From NCBI RefSeq assembly GCF_023229025.1, contig NZ_JALOAA010000002.1, forward strand, positions 39,334 through 103,333: 64,000 nucleotides of DNA, in the 5' to 3' direction. Below are positions 16,910 through 25,460 of the stretch, one piece after another (the stretch's first letter is position 1; every line of letters starts with the position of its first letter). Under the pieces are notes generated by a model. That model saw nothing but the letters and a program-made list of their open reading frames with translations, was not told the origin of the DNA and did no database searches. Origin of the DNA: Sulfurimonas sp. (GTDB lineage Bacteria; Campylobacterota; Campylobacteria; Campylobacterales; Sulfurimonadaceae). The position numbers were made by a program, and so were the translations under genes.

Positions 16910-17529
16910 ATCTTCTTCCTTTGCATGTTGAGTTTTAGTTCATCCCACTTTTTGTGGGATTTTTTATTTGTTTTGTCTGCTTTATCGAGGATTTCTCCGT
17001 TAAAGTTATAGATTGGGGTTAAATCTTCTCTTTGTGAGGCAGGAAATATCTTGAGGTTAATGTTATCTAATATAAGCGGTTCGCTTTTTGGAGTCTCAAA
17101 GTATGTCAAAACCATATGCGGTTCTTTAAATTTTGTAGAGCGAACATATGTAAAGAAGAGCTTTTTGTAATCTACCCCTAGGTACTTAAGAGCAAAATAT
17201 TTACTTATAACATAATCTTCACAGTCGCCTCTATCTTTGCCTAAAAACTCCCATGGAGTCGCCCAGTAGTCACTTTTACCGTATGTTTTCATATCGCTTG
17301 CATATCTTACTTCATTAAAAAAATTATTTACAGCTTCAAGTTTTTCCAAGTCGCTCTTATCTGCAACGCTATCTAGCATCTCTTGAAGAAGCAAAAATCT
17401 TCTTTTAGCGTATATTTTGTACTTTTCATCAATTTTACTAAGTAATGAATCTTCCACATAGGGCTTCTTCTCAGAAGTTATGCCTATAAAAAACAGTGAT
17501 AATATTAAAAGCACTTTTAGTTTAAACAT
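16906..17529 (-). CDS. lapG: LapG-like periplasmic cysteine protease
   Basis: The 207-residue protein has a signal peptide (~1-19) and a bacterial transglutaminase-like cysteine proteinase fold. The catalytic Cys lies in KDRGDCEDYVISKYFALKYL, the His in EPHMVLTYF and the Asp in PLILDNIN, in the usual order. LapG cleaves the N-terminus of large RTX-type adhesins, releasing biofilm cells when c-di-GMP falls; LapD holds it back otherwise. It is the first gene of a two-gene lapG-lapD unit. No LapA-type adhesin or type I secretion gene lies in this window. Confidence 0.87.
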   Translation of the reverse strand: MFKLKVLLILSLFFIGITSEKKPYVEDSLLSKIDEKYKIYAKRRFLLLQEMLDSVADKSDLEKLEAVNNFFNEVRYASDMKTYGKSDYWATPWEFLGKDRGDCEDYVISKYFALKYLGVDYKKLFFTYVRSTKFKEPHMVLTYFETPKSEPLILDNINLKIFPASQREDLTPIYNFNGEILDKADKTNKKSHKKWDELKLNMQRKKI

Positions 17530-17558
17530 AGAGTGATTATATCCAAAAAATTCTGATA

Positions 17559-19058
17559 CTACTGCTGTCTTTTGTTAAAACCCGATGTCCCATGTTTGTT
17601 GCTAACAGGAGTGTTCTGAGCATATTTTTTGAGATACTCCGGAGTCGCCCTGCCTTTTATCCTCATCATATCTTCAAGCATATTTTCAGCAACAAACTCT
17701 GCATCAATCTCTTTTATCTCACAAAGGTATTTAAAGAGAAGCCTACCGAGCCTCTCTAGAGAAATATGCCATGTAGAGTCTGTTTGAGAGTAAATCCATA
17801 TACTAAAAGCATAAAAATTCTCAAATACGCTCTCCTCTTGCCAAATCAATTTCACGCTCTGTTTGAAGTTGCCGCTGTTATATGTTAAGTCCCAAAATCT
17901 AGAGAATCTCTTCATTTTTTGTATATCCATAAATGTTATCGTTGATGTTTGCAATACTTCATAAGGAGGTATGTCGCTATATATCATGCCGCACTCTATA
18001 TCATGGCGGTTGATATATGTTCCTGAGAGTTTTTTTAGTATTCCTATCTGTATTTCACAGCTGCTAAGAGCTACCAATTCATCGAGATTGGCACCAAAAC
18101 TCTCTAGAGTCTCTCCGGGAAGTCCCACTATCAAATCAAGGTGCATATGAACGTTTGTTTCATTTTGCAAAAATTTTATATTCTCTTTAATTTTATCAAG
18201 CTTTAGGGGTCTTGAGATATTGTTTGCAATCTCTGAATTTAGTGTTTGTATGCCTATCTCAAACTGAAGAGCGCCATGTGAAAATAGAGCGACTTTAGCT
18301 TTTAAAGAGTCCGGAAAATGGTCGGGCACTACTTCAAAGTGTGCAAAATATGGTGGTTTTTTCTCTAAAAAAAAGTCCAGCAGTCTATTTGCGGTTTTAA
18401 TATTTAGGTTAAATGTTCTATCAATAAATTTAAAACTTCTTGCACCTCTTTGCCATAAAATCTCAAACTCTCCCAGAAGCTCATCAAGATTAAAAGATCT
18501 TACTTTTTCATCCATTGAGGAGAGGCAAAATTCACACTCAAAAGGGCAGCCGCGTGAAGCTTCAACATATATGTATCTGTTTTTGATGTCATTTTCTGTG
18601 TAAAATTTATATGGAAGAGCTATATTTTTTAGTGAGGGCATACTCATCTTTATGATTTTATCTTTTGTGGAGTTGTTGAAAATATCAACACAAAGCTCAT
18701 AAAAAGCTATGTCTCCCTCTCCTTGAATAATAAAATCTGCACCCTCGAGATTAACTCGAAACGGCTCATGAGAAACTTCTGGACCGCCTAATACTATTTT
18801 AGTCTTTGGGGAGATTTTTTTTATGAGGTGAATAAGCTCGCTAACTTGCGAGACATTCCAGATATAGACGCCAATGCCTATAATATCGGGATTTTGAAGA
18901 AGAAGTTTTTCTGCAATGCTGCTAATGGAGTCATTGATGCTAAATTCTAATATCGTTGCGCTCTCTTGAAGCTCTTTTAGGTTTGCATAGAGGTATCTAA
19001 GGGCAATTGAAGTGTGTGTAAATCTAGAATTCAGAGTGGTTAAGATGATTTTTTTCAT
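17559..19058 (-). CDS. B12-binding-domain radical SAM protein
   Basis: The protein has an N-terminal cobalamin-binding-like domain (VLGGPEVSHEPF near residue 90, GADFIIQGEGD) and a radical SAM domain with the cluster motif CPFECEFC. A C-terminal DUF4080-like region is found in uncharacterised members. The substrate is unknown. I use ATG 19058 because homologs begin MKKIILTTLN; a longer frame starts at 19085, but that ATG lies inside a stem (TTATCCATC/GATGGATAA, 19078-19086 with 19106-19114). Neither start has a good Shine-Dalgarno. Confidence 0.75.
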   Translation of the reverse strand: MKKIILTTLNSRFTHTSIALRYLYANLKELQESATILEFSINDSISSIAEKLLLQNPDIIGIGVYIWNVSQVSELIHLIKKISPKTKIVLGGPEVSHEPFRVNLEGADFIIQGEGDIAFYELCVDIFNNSTKDKIIKMSMPSLKNIALPYKFYTENDIKNRYIYVEASRGCPFECEFCLSSMDEKVRSFNLDELLGEFEILWQRGARSFKFIDRTFNLNIKTANRLLDFFLEKKPPYFAHFEVVPDHFPDSLKAKVALFSHGALQFEIGIQTLNSEIANNISRPLKLDKIKENIKFLQNETNVHMHLDLIVGLPGETLESFGANLDELVALSSCEIQIGILKKLSGTYINRHDIECGMIYSDIPPYEVLQTSTITFMDIQKMKRFSRFWDLTYNSGNFKQSVKLIWQEESVFENFYAFSIWIYSQTDSTWHISLERLGRLLFKYLCEIKEIDAEFVAENMLEDMMRIKGRATPEYLKKYAQNTPVSNKHGTSGFNKRQQ

Positions 19059-19210
19059 AAGGGGAAGTTTAGCATAATTATCCATCCCTAAAGGGGGAAG
19101 TAAGAGATGGATAATAAAATAATTTATAGATTCTTTCTCAAGAATGAAAGGGGTTGAACATTTTTGAGATGAGTAATTATATTAATTATAAGTTAATAGC
19201 AGGTAAATAT

Positions 19211-20638
19211 TTAAAATTCTTTTACAATATTGTCAAGTTGTTCAAACATACTATCTGCCGCATCTTCCATATTTTTAAAATTTTGAACTATACTATCTAC
19301 ATTTTCACTTTTAAAAGCGGAATTATTTTTAATGAAGTATAGATTGCCTGCAATGGAGCTATGAATCTTCTTATGAAGCTCTCCGATTGTTTTATAGGCA
19401 TTCGTATGTCCAAAATAGTCCGCTCCTTCGCCTATATACCATTTACCGATATTGCAGTTTGTATGGTCATTATAAACATAAGACTCTTTTAACTCAAATA
19501 TTGATGAATAAGCATCTGTTTTAAATAGAGCAAGTTCAACCTTCATGGATGTTGCCATTAGTCTGTTCTCTATCTTTTTAGATGTGTCAGCCGACTGCTC
19601 TGCAAATACGTTTAGCTGAGAAAATGTCTGCTCAAACTCATTTACGACACTGTTTGATTTTTGTGCAATCTCTGAAATATTATCAGAGTTTGCGCGTATA
19701 TCATTAGAGTCTTGTTGGAGTGTTGATATTGTTATCTCAATCTCATTTGTAGCTTTTTGGGTTCTCTCTGCAAGTTTTCTTACCTCATCGGCAACAACTG
19801 CAAATCCACGTCCATGTTCACCGGCACGTGCAGCTTCAATAGCGGCATTGAGCGCAAGCAGATTTGTCTGATCCGCTATATCCTTGATAAGGCCGACTAC
19901 AACCGAAATATCGTTTGATCTATGTTCAAGATTTACAATAGCATCATGAGAGGAGGATATAAGAGCTACAAGGGTGTTGAAGCTCTCGCTTATATTCTTA
20001 ACGCCTTGAAGGCTTTTTGACGAGAGAGCCGCTGTTGTTTTTGATACGTCAGCAATTGCCGTGGAATCTTTCTGTGCAAGAGAAATATCGCTGTGAATTG
20101 TTTCAAATGCGTTGCTTGCTCCACCGCTTAGAGCGTTTAGTTTTTGTGAGAGTTCGCCTTTTGCCTTTAGGGTAAACCCTTGCGTTATATAACCCATAAT
20201 ACTATTTAGCTCTTTTGAAGCACTATTGAAGCTCCCGTGAAGTCCAGATGGATAGGTAAGTCTGTAGCTTTTGCCGCGTGAAGCATTTTCAATAGATGCA
20301 TGTACATCTCTCATAAATGCTTCAAGTTGATCAAGAGCATCGTTTAGACTCCATGCAAACTGCGATTCAATAGAGTTGTTGTCAGGTATGTGAGTAACAC
20401 GGCCTTCAAGTTCACCGTTGGCAACCTCTTTTAAAACCTTAATCATTGATTGGTATGTCGGAGATTTTGATTCACAACTTCTTTCTGCTTCTATAGAAGC
20501 AGACACTACTAAAACCAGAAGCATTAAACCTAAGAGAATAAAATTTTGAGCAACTAACGCATAGACTCCGACAGATAGAACTGTTATAAAGAGCAGGGCG
20601 CTTTGTCTATTTTTGAAGAGAGATAATAAGTTCGTCAT
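19211..20638 (-). CDS. CetA-like chemoreceptor with C-terminal CZB zinc-binding domain
   Basis: The 475-residue protein has two close N-terminal membrane helices (~15-45) with almost no periplasmic loop, a HAMP-like region (~70-120) and the MCP signalling hairpin tip (DQTNLLALNAAIEAARAGEH). The C-terminus is a CZB domain with the pattern H-C-GKWY-H-H (NCNIGKWYIGEG, GHTNAY, LHKKIHSS). The lack of a sensing domain plus the overlapping upstream PAS gene parallel CetA/CetB energy taxis in Campylobacter. It overlaps that gene by 32 bases with an AGGAG site inside it. Confidence 0.85.
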   Translation of the reverse strand: MTNLLSLFKNRQSALLFITVLSVGVYALVAQNFILLGLMLLVLVVSASIEAERSCESKSPTYQSMIKVLKEVANGELEGRVTHIPDNNSIESQFAWSLNDALDQLEAFMRDVHASIENASRGKSYRLTYPSGLHGSFNSASKELNSIMGYITQGFTLKAKGELSQKLNALSGGASNAFETIHSDISLAQKDSTAIADVSKTTAALSSKSLQGVKNISESFNTLVALISSSHDAIVNLEHRSNDISVVVGLIKDIADQTNLLALNAAIEAARAGEHGRGFAVVADEVRKLAERTQKATNEIEITISTLQQDSNDIRANSDNISEIAQKSNSVVNEFEQTFSQLNVFAEQSADTSKKIENRLMATSMKVELALFKTDAYSSIFELKESYVYNDHTNCNIGKWYIGEGADYFGHTNAYKTIGELHKKIHSSIAGNLYFIKNNSAFKSENVDSIVQNFKNMEDAADSMFEQLDNIVKEF

Positions 20639-21092
20639 AACCCACTCCTTTTTCTTGTAATATATCTGTTAGAACTTTAAATGAAGCCGCTACCCCTTCG
20701 CTTTTTTCAACTCTTAGCATCTCTTTATAGAGAGGGATAATAACTTTTAGAGCCTCCGGATTGGGTTTTCTTCTTACAGAGTAGTAACCTATAATTTTGC
20801 CATCTTTATCAACAGAAGCTGTAACATTGGCAAATACCCAGTAGTGATTATTATTTTTAGTTCTGTTTACAACAAATGCAAAAACCTCCTGTTTAGTAAC
20901 AATAGTATCCCATAGATATTTAAAAACAGCCTTTGGCATGTCAGGATGTCTTATGATACTGTGCGGTTTTGCAAGCAGTTCCTCCTCCTTATACTCTGCC
21001 ATCTCCATAAATATTTTATTGCAATATGTTATTTTGCCTTTTAAATCTGTTTTAGATACTATAAAATCATTGTCTGCCATCTCTTTTAGCAT
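20607..21092 (-). CDS. Aer/CetB-like PAS-domain sensor
   Basis: The 161-residue cytosolic protein is a single PAS domain of the Aer type (KGKITYCNKIFMEMAEYKEE, then SIIRHPDMPKAVFKYLWDTI) with a helical C-terminal tail. Such PAS domains bind FAD and sense redox or respiratory state. In Campylobacter jejuni CetB passes this signal to CetA; here the CetA-like receptor is the overlapping downstream gene. A minus-strand TATAAT (21160-21165) and an AAAAAGG site precede it. FAD binding is inferred from family similarity only. Confidence 0.82.
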   Translation of the reverse strand: MLKEMADNDFIVSKTDLKGKITYCNKIFMEMAEYKEEELLAKPHSIIRHPDMPKAVFKYLWDTIVTKQEVFAFVVNRTKNNNHYWVFANVTASVDKDGKIIGYYSVRRKPNPEALKVIIPLYKEMLRVEKSEGVAASFKVLTDILQEKGVGYDELIISLQK

Positions 21093-21279
21093 AAAAATAC
21101 CTTTTTGTTAATTAGTAAGATTTATTTTGTCTTTGAAATATGTTTTAAATATTGTCATAATTATAGCATATGTTTCAAATTTTTAAGACAATATTAATTT
21201 TTTATTATAAAAATAATAATAATTTTATGACCGCCTATTTTATACTTTTTCCTCTGCAGCAGATTCTCACTCTTTAGGT

Positions 21280-21285
21280 TATAAT
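21280..21285 (+). promoter_or_regulatory. TATAAT -10 box placing transcription start at the ATG of the MFS gene
   Basis: TATAAT is separated from the ATG at 21291 by only five bases (CTCGA). A normal -10 to +1 distance would put the first transcribed base at or next to the A of the ATG, predicting a leaderless mRNA. No Shine-Dalgarno is present. Confidence 0.5.
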
Positions 21286-21290
21286 CTCGA

Positions 21291-22400
21291 ATGTCAATTT
21301 TATTAGCAATATTTTACTTTTTTTACTTCTCAATTATTGGTGTCTATATAATATTTTTACCCAAAGTACTCTCTATGAGCGGGTACTCTGCAAGTGAAAT
21401 AGGCATCATATTTGCGGCTGCTCCTCTTGTGCGCTTTGTAGTCCCTTTTGCTTTTATTAGGGGGTTAAAGATAAATATACGAAGCTTTAATGCATCTCTT
21501 ATTATTATGTGTTTAAGCTCTATATCTTTTTACTTTTCATTGGATAATTTTTATAAGCTTCTTTTCTCAAATATTAGTCTTGGGGTAGGACTTAGCATAG
21601 TGCTCCCTTATGTCGAACTAATATCTCTTAAATATTTGGGAAAAGAGAAGTATGGCAAGATTAGACTCTTTGGCTCGGTAGGTTTTATCTTAGTAGCGCT
21701 TGTTTTAGTAAGGTTTTTGAGTGCTGCCGATGTTGCGCTCATGTACTTGCTGATTTTAGCATTTACCACATCCGCGGTAGCGTATATAATTGCAAAAAAA
21801 GCAGATGCTCTTCTTGATAAAAGTGAAGATGTCACAAACGATATAAGTCTTTTAAAAGATTGGAGACTTTGGGCTGGCTTAACACTTATGCAGGTAAGTT
21901 TTGGTTCGTTTTATAACTTCTTTACTATCTATGTTACCGACCATGGGGTAACACTTGATATTACCGTATATTTATGGAGTTTTGGGGTTGTTGTTGAGAT
22001 TTTTATGCTCTACTTTCAGGGGGCTCTTCTTCGCAAAAATCTGCTATTGATACTTCAAGCTACAACTTTTATAACTGCCATAAGATGGCTTATGCTCTTT
22101 TTGTTTCCGGATAATGTTACTATTTTATTTATGTCACAGGCGCTACATGCGCTTAGTTTTGCACTTTTTCACTCAGCCGCAATCAGTTATCTATTTTATC
22201 TCTATAAACATAAATCACTAGCACAGCAGTTTTTCTCAGGAATAACTTATGGATTTGGAGCATTTTTAGGAGCGTTAATTGCAGGGTATGTTTATGAGTT
22301 TTACCCAAGCTACCTCTTTTTAAGTGCAACCTTTATCGCACTTATGGCCACCTACTCTTTGTATCTTTGGGGAGTCACGAAGAAAGCAAGAGCAAAATAG
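21291..22400 (+). CDS. MFS transporter (HcaT/nucleoside-permease-like)
   Basis: The 369-residue protein has about eleven to twelve hydrophobic segments. The N-terminal pattern FYFFYFSIIGVYIIFLPKVL and a Y-G-x-x-R-L-F-G-S-V-G motif (KYGKIRLFGSVGF) are typical of the MFS_1-like/HcaT group. Transport substrate is not predictable. It may be translated from a leaderless mRNA. It ends one base before the end of the convergent mscS-type gene. Confidence 0.75.
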   Translation: MSILLAIFYFFYFSIIGVYIIFLPKVLSMSGYSASEIGIIFAAAPLVRFVVPFAFIRGLKINIRSFNASLIIMCLSSISFYFSLDNFYKLLFSNISLGVGLSIVLPYVELISLKYLGKEKYGKIRLFGSVGFILVALVLVRFLSAADVALMYLLILAFTTSAVAYIIAKKADALLDKSEDVTNDISLLKDWRLWAGLTLMQVSFGSFYNFFTIYVTDHGVTLDITVYLWSFGVVVEIFMLYFQGALLRKNLLLILQATTFITAIRWLMLFLFPDNVTILFMSQALHALSFALFHSAAISYLFYLYKHKSLAQQFFSGITYGFGAFLGALIAGYVYEFYPSYLFLSATFIALMATYSLYLWGVTKKARAK

Positions 22401-22401
22401 G

Positions 22402-23226
22402 CTAACTCTCGTTCTTTTGCTCTTGCAAGTGCACACTTATTTGCGGGAAAGGAATTGAGATGCCTTTTTCATCAAATGTCAATTTTACTTTCTCTATCGT
22501 ATCAAATTGAACATTCCAATACTGCTCCGTTTTTACCCAAACACGAAATACAAAGTTCACGCTATTCTCTGCTAGCTCCCCAACTGCCACTAGAGGGGCG
22601 GGATCTAGCAGAATTCTCTCATCCTCTTTTGTAATTTGAATAAGCGTCTCCTTTGCAAGCTTTAAGTCATCTTTGTAATCAATCCCAAAAACAAGATTTA
22701 TTCTGCGTATCGGTTTGCTTGAGTAGTTTATTATATTTGAACCGATAATCGAAGAGTTTGGAATTATTATGGATTTATTATCCGGCGTAGCCATTACACT
22801 TGAGAAGAGATTTATCTCCTCCACCGTACCTAGCGCTCCTGCTGCATCTATTAAGTCCCCTACTTTAAAAGGTCTAAAGATGATAATAAGAATGGCTGCA
22901 CCTATGTTTGAGAGAGAGTCCTTAAGAGCCAAGCCGACCGCTAAAGATGCCGCACCAAATAGTGCTAGCAAGGAGGTCGTATTTACTCCTAGAGTGTTTA
23001 AAGAAGATAAGATAACTACGATAAGAAGTGAAAAGTATAGTACTTTTTCTAAAAATTCTACTAACGTTAACTCCACATGTGCTTTTAGCATTAGTTTTTT
23101 TATCAGGTTAGTTATTTTTCTTACTAACCATTTTCCTATAAAAAATATCGCTATTGCAGCAACTATTTTTAAGCCGTACTCGCTAGCGTAAACTAATGCT
23201 AAGTCACTATATTTTGAAAGATTCAT
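22402..23226 (-). CDS. mscS: MscS-type mechanosensitive channel
   Basis: The 274-residue length and three membrane helices fit small-conductance MscS. The pore helix reads LLALFGAASLAVGLALKDSL, followed by the conserved FRPFKVGDLIDAAGALGTVE and IPNSSIIGSNIINYS of the beta domain. It opens under membrane tension to release solutes during hypo-osmotic shock. It is transcribed alone, convergent with the MFS gene. A second MscS-like gene lies at 47970-48833. Confidence 0.9.
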   Translation of the reverse strand: MNLSKYSDLALVYASEYGLKIVAAIAIFFIGKWLVRKITNLIKKLMLKAHVELTLVEFLEKVLYFSLLIVVILSSLNTLGVNTTSLLALFGAASLAVGLALKDSLSNIGAAILIIIFRPFKVGDLIDAAGALGTVEEINLFSSVMATPDNKSIIIPNSSIIGSNIINYSSKPIRRINLVFGIDYKDDLKLAKETLIQITKEDERILLDPAPLVAVGELAENSVNFVFRVWVKTEQYWNVQFDTIEKVKLTFDEKGISIPFPQISVHLQEQKNES

Positions 23227-23243
23227 TTTCTTCCTTTTGGGCT

Positions 23244-23267
23244 CTTAGATTAAAAATTTAATCTAAG
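23244..23267. repeat. Perfect 11-bp inverted repeat between a barrel gene and mscS
   Basis: CTTAGATTAAA (23244-23254) and TTTAATCTAAG (23257-23267) are perfect arms around AA. The element lies 18 bases upstream of the mscS start and downstream of the gene at 23312. There is no T-run on the minus strand, so a terminator is doubtful. It could be an operator or a leader hairpin. Confidence 0.6.
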
Positions 23268-23311
23268 TAGTCTCCATATTGTTAAAGTATTTGATTGTAG
23301 CAAAAGTAAAA

Positions 23312-24064
23312 TTAAAAGTTTAAAATAAAAGATGTATTTTGTGTAAGGTCATATTTGCGAACACCAATAGGAGGCTCGCTGTCTGTATCGTAAGAGAGAG
23401 AAAACTTTAATAAAAGATTTTTATAAATATCTAGTTTTAATTCTATTTCATGGGATTGAACATTATCACTAAAGTCGTTAACTTTTGGCTGATAGTAGAG
23501 AGTATATGTAGCAGATGCGCTTTTGTTAAGATTAATCGAGTAGGCAAAGTAAGCATTTGCTCTTATATTCTGTTCTGATGGATTTATGAGCGGGTTATTG
23601 TAAGCAACATCTTCATAAAAAGCACCTAGACCGAGATAGCCTCTTGAGTTTTGCCAGATGTTGTGTAGTTTAAATCTAGCACCTATACCGCTAAGCGCTC
23701 TGCTTTTAATCTCTTTAAACTCATCATTTTGTAGTTGTAAAAAGAGCTCGCCTCTAAGTAATTCTTCTGTTATGGCATGGATATATCTTGCATGGGAGAA
23801 GAGTTTATTTGTATTTTCTTCGTTGTTTGCTTCGCCATATGCCCCCGATACCTCTAGCCATGCAACATAGCTCTCGTTGTTGTCATATGTTACTCTTGCA
23901 GAGGCTTTATAGTCGTCTGTGTCGCTATTTCCTCTTTTTGTCTCTAGAGCTGCTTCAATAGTGCTGGAGAAGCCGGGTTTATCGCCAATCTCTACGGGAG
24001 CGATTGTGACTAGAGCAAAAATATATTGTGTTGCTATAAAAGCAATCAGTAGTAAAAATTTCAT
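23312..24064 (-). CDS. Putative outer-membrane beta-barrel protein of unknown function
   Basis: The 250-residue protein has a signal peptide (about 1-17, FLLLIAFIATQYIFA) and alternating polar/hydrophobic segments. It ends in aromatic Phe (NTSFILNF), as outer-membrane barrels do. The content of Tyr, Asn and Ser is high and no Cys motif is seen. No named family is recognised. It follows the zinc-uptake operon on the same strand by 17 bases, so it may be its last gene. Confidence 0.55.
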   Translation of the reverse strand: MKFLLLIAFIATQYIFALVTIAPVEIGDKPGFSSTIEAALETKRGNSDTDDYKASARVTYDNNESYVAWLEVSGAYGEANNEENTNKLFSHARYIHAITEELLRGELFLQLQNDEFKEIKSRALSGIGARFKLHNIWQNSRGYLGLGAFYEDVAYNNPLINPSEQNIRANAYFAYSINLNKSASATYTLYYQPKVNDFSDNVQSHEIELKLDIYKNLLLKFSLSYDTDSEPPIGVRKYDLTQNTSFILNF

Positions 24065-24081
24065 AACGCAAATTCTACCGA

Positions 24082-24405
24082 CTACTTTATAAAACTCTTC
24101 TTGACTCTATCAATTTCATCTCTGATTAGATGATATTTTTCTAAATGTGGGGAGTTTATGCAGTCGGTTAAATCTTTATACTTTAGGTAGTTGCCCCAAA
24201 CTTTTTTTGATTGCTCTATCTTGCCTTTTTTGTAGAGCTCAAAACTTACAGAAGCGTTTATAAAACCCTTTATGAGCCTAATCTCATCTGAGTTTTCAAA
24301 TCTTCTAGCAAACCAGATAAGCTCTAAATCTTCATGTGCGTCATAATAGTTTCCGCTACGGAGGTTTTGTATAAAGTAGTCTAACTGCTTCTTGTGCTCA
24401 ATCAT
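24082..24405 (-). CDS. DUF309 family protein
   Basis: The 107-residue protein contains the DUF309 signature YYDAHEDLELIW with the His and Glu residues, and GFINASVSFELYKKGK after it. The family is predicted helical and of unknown function. Its start overlaps the end of the rhodanese-like gene by eight bases, so it is translationally coupled to the zinc-uptake operon. No role in metal transport is established. Confidence 0.8.
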   Translation of the reverse strand: MIEHKKQLDYFIQNLRSGNYYDAHEDLELIWFARRFENSDEIRLIKGFINASVSFELYKKGKIEQSKKVWGNYLKYKDLTDCINSPHLEKYHLIRDEIDRVKKSFIK

Positions 24406-24721
24406 CGCTGACCGTCATGTTTGCTCTCCAATATCCTCTACCGCCATGCAGGGATATGCAGTGCTGTTTTGGGAACTTCTCTTTGTACTCTTGAAGTCTA
24501 TTTAGTGTTGCTTTTCCTGTGTCACAGTAAAATACCAAGACGCTTCCCTCAGGCAGCTTTTTTAATTCATAAGGGTTGTAAAGCACTGTCTCAGCACCCT
24601 GTATTGATGCTAAGATAGTGTCTATGAGTACTACTTTTATACCCTCTTTTTCTAATTTTTTTTTATTTTCTAAAAACTCTTTTTGCGTCCACTCATCTGG
24701 AAATTTCATATCACTTCTCAT
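24398..24721 (-). CDS. Rhodanese-like domain protein
   Basis: The 107-residue product resembles a single rhodanese domain: LPEGSVLVFYCDTGKATLNR carries the active-site-loop Cys, followed by HGGRGYWRAN. An adjacent ATG at 24709 (MKFPDEW) is an alternative start just after the znuB stop. Rhodaneses move sulfane sulfur; the role here is unknown. It overlaps znuB by up to 11 bases and DUF309 by eight, marking one operon. Confidence 0.7.
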   Translation of the reverse strand: MRSDMKFPDEWTQKEFLENKKKLEKEGIKVVLIDTILASIQGAETVLYNPYELKKLPEGSVLVFYCDTGKATLNRLQEYKEKFPKQHCISLHGGRGYWRANMTVSDD

Positions 24722-25460
24722 CTGCCTTTTTTGATGTTGCCAAAACTACGGTTGCTGTTAAAGCAGCGCCCAAAAATACAATGGCGTAGCCAGTCGGTAA
24801 ATCATAGAAGTATGATATAGTAATTGCGCTTATACTAAAAAACCATCCAAAAATGAAGCTACCGAGCAAAGGCTTTTTAAAGTTTAAAGATAGAGCCACA
24901 AACGGCGGTGCTACTAAAAGAACAAATACGACAAAAACTCCCGCTAAGGAGACGGATGATGTGACAGTTATAGCGAGAAGAGAGAAGAAGAGAAGCTCTT
25001 TGATAAAACCGTTTAGTTTTGGGTAGACAAAATAGAGAACAAAAGCTATTAAACCGTATATTATCCCGCTTTTTACAACTTCACTAGGAGGTGTGAAGAG
25101 TATATCGCTAGCAAGTAGTGACTTAAAGTGCTCCATCCCCTCTGCCGAGTGCGAAAGTACCATCATTATTCCACTTGCTCCCAAAACGTACAGTATCCCG
25201 ATAAATGCCTCAAGATGAAGTTTTCTAGTTGATGCAAAGGCTATTAGAAATGCGCTAAGTAGAGCAAAACCAAGAGTAAAGAGATAGAAATGCTCCTCAT
25301 GAAAGTAACCAAGACTTATAGATGAGCCAAGAGCCGCAAACTGTGCAATTGCGAGGTCGGTAAAGATGATACCTCGCTTTAGTATCTCCATCCCGAAGTA
25401 GGAGTGTAGCATCACAAGTATGATAACTAGAGCTATGGGAACAAGAAGAATATCTATCAT
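24711..25460 (-). CDS. znuB: Metal (zinc-type) ABC transporter permease
   Basis: The 249-residue protein has about eight membrane helices and ABC-3 family motifs: FTDLAIAQFAALGSSIS near residue 35, EAFIGILYVLGASG at ~83, and SVSLAGVFVVFVLLVAPPF at ~167. These are typical of zinc/manganese permeases. It overlaps the binding-protein gene by four bases. The matching ATPase gene (znuC) is absent from the cluster and from the whole window. Confidence 0.87.
   Translation of the reverse strand: MIDILLVPIALVIILVMLHSYFGMEILKRGIIFTDLAIAQFAALGSSISLGYFHEEHFYLFTLGFALLSAFLIAFASTRKLHLEAFIGILYVLGASGIMMVLSHSAEGMEHFKSLLASDILFTPPSEVVKSGIIYGLIAFVLYFVYPKLNGFIKELLFFSLLAITVTSSVSLAGVFVVFVLLVAPPFVALSLNFKKPLLGSFIFGWFFSISAITISYFYDLPTGYAIVFLGAALTATVVLATSKKADEK

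Noticed and set aside
19154..19342. 62-codon plus-strand frame with hydrophobic and aromatic residues
   Set aside because: It lies mostly over the 3' end of the CetA-like receptor on the other strand, and no ribosome site or family likeness is seen.
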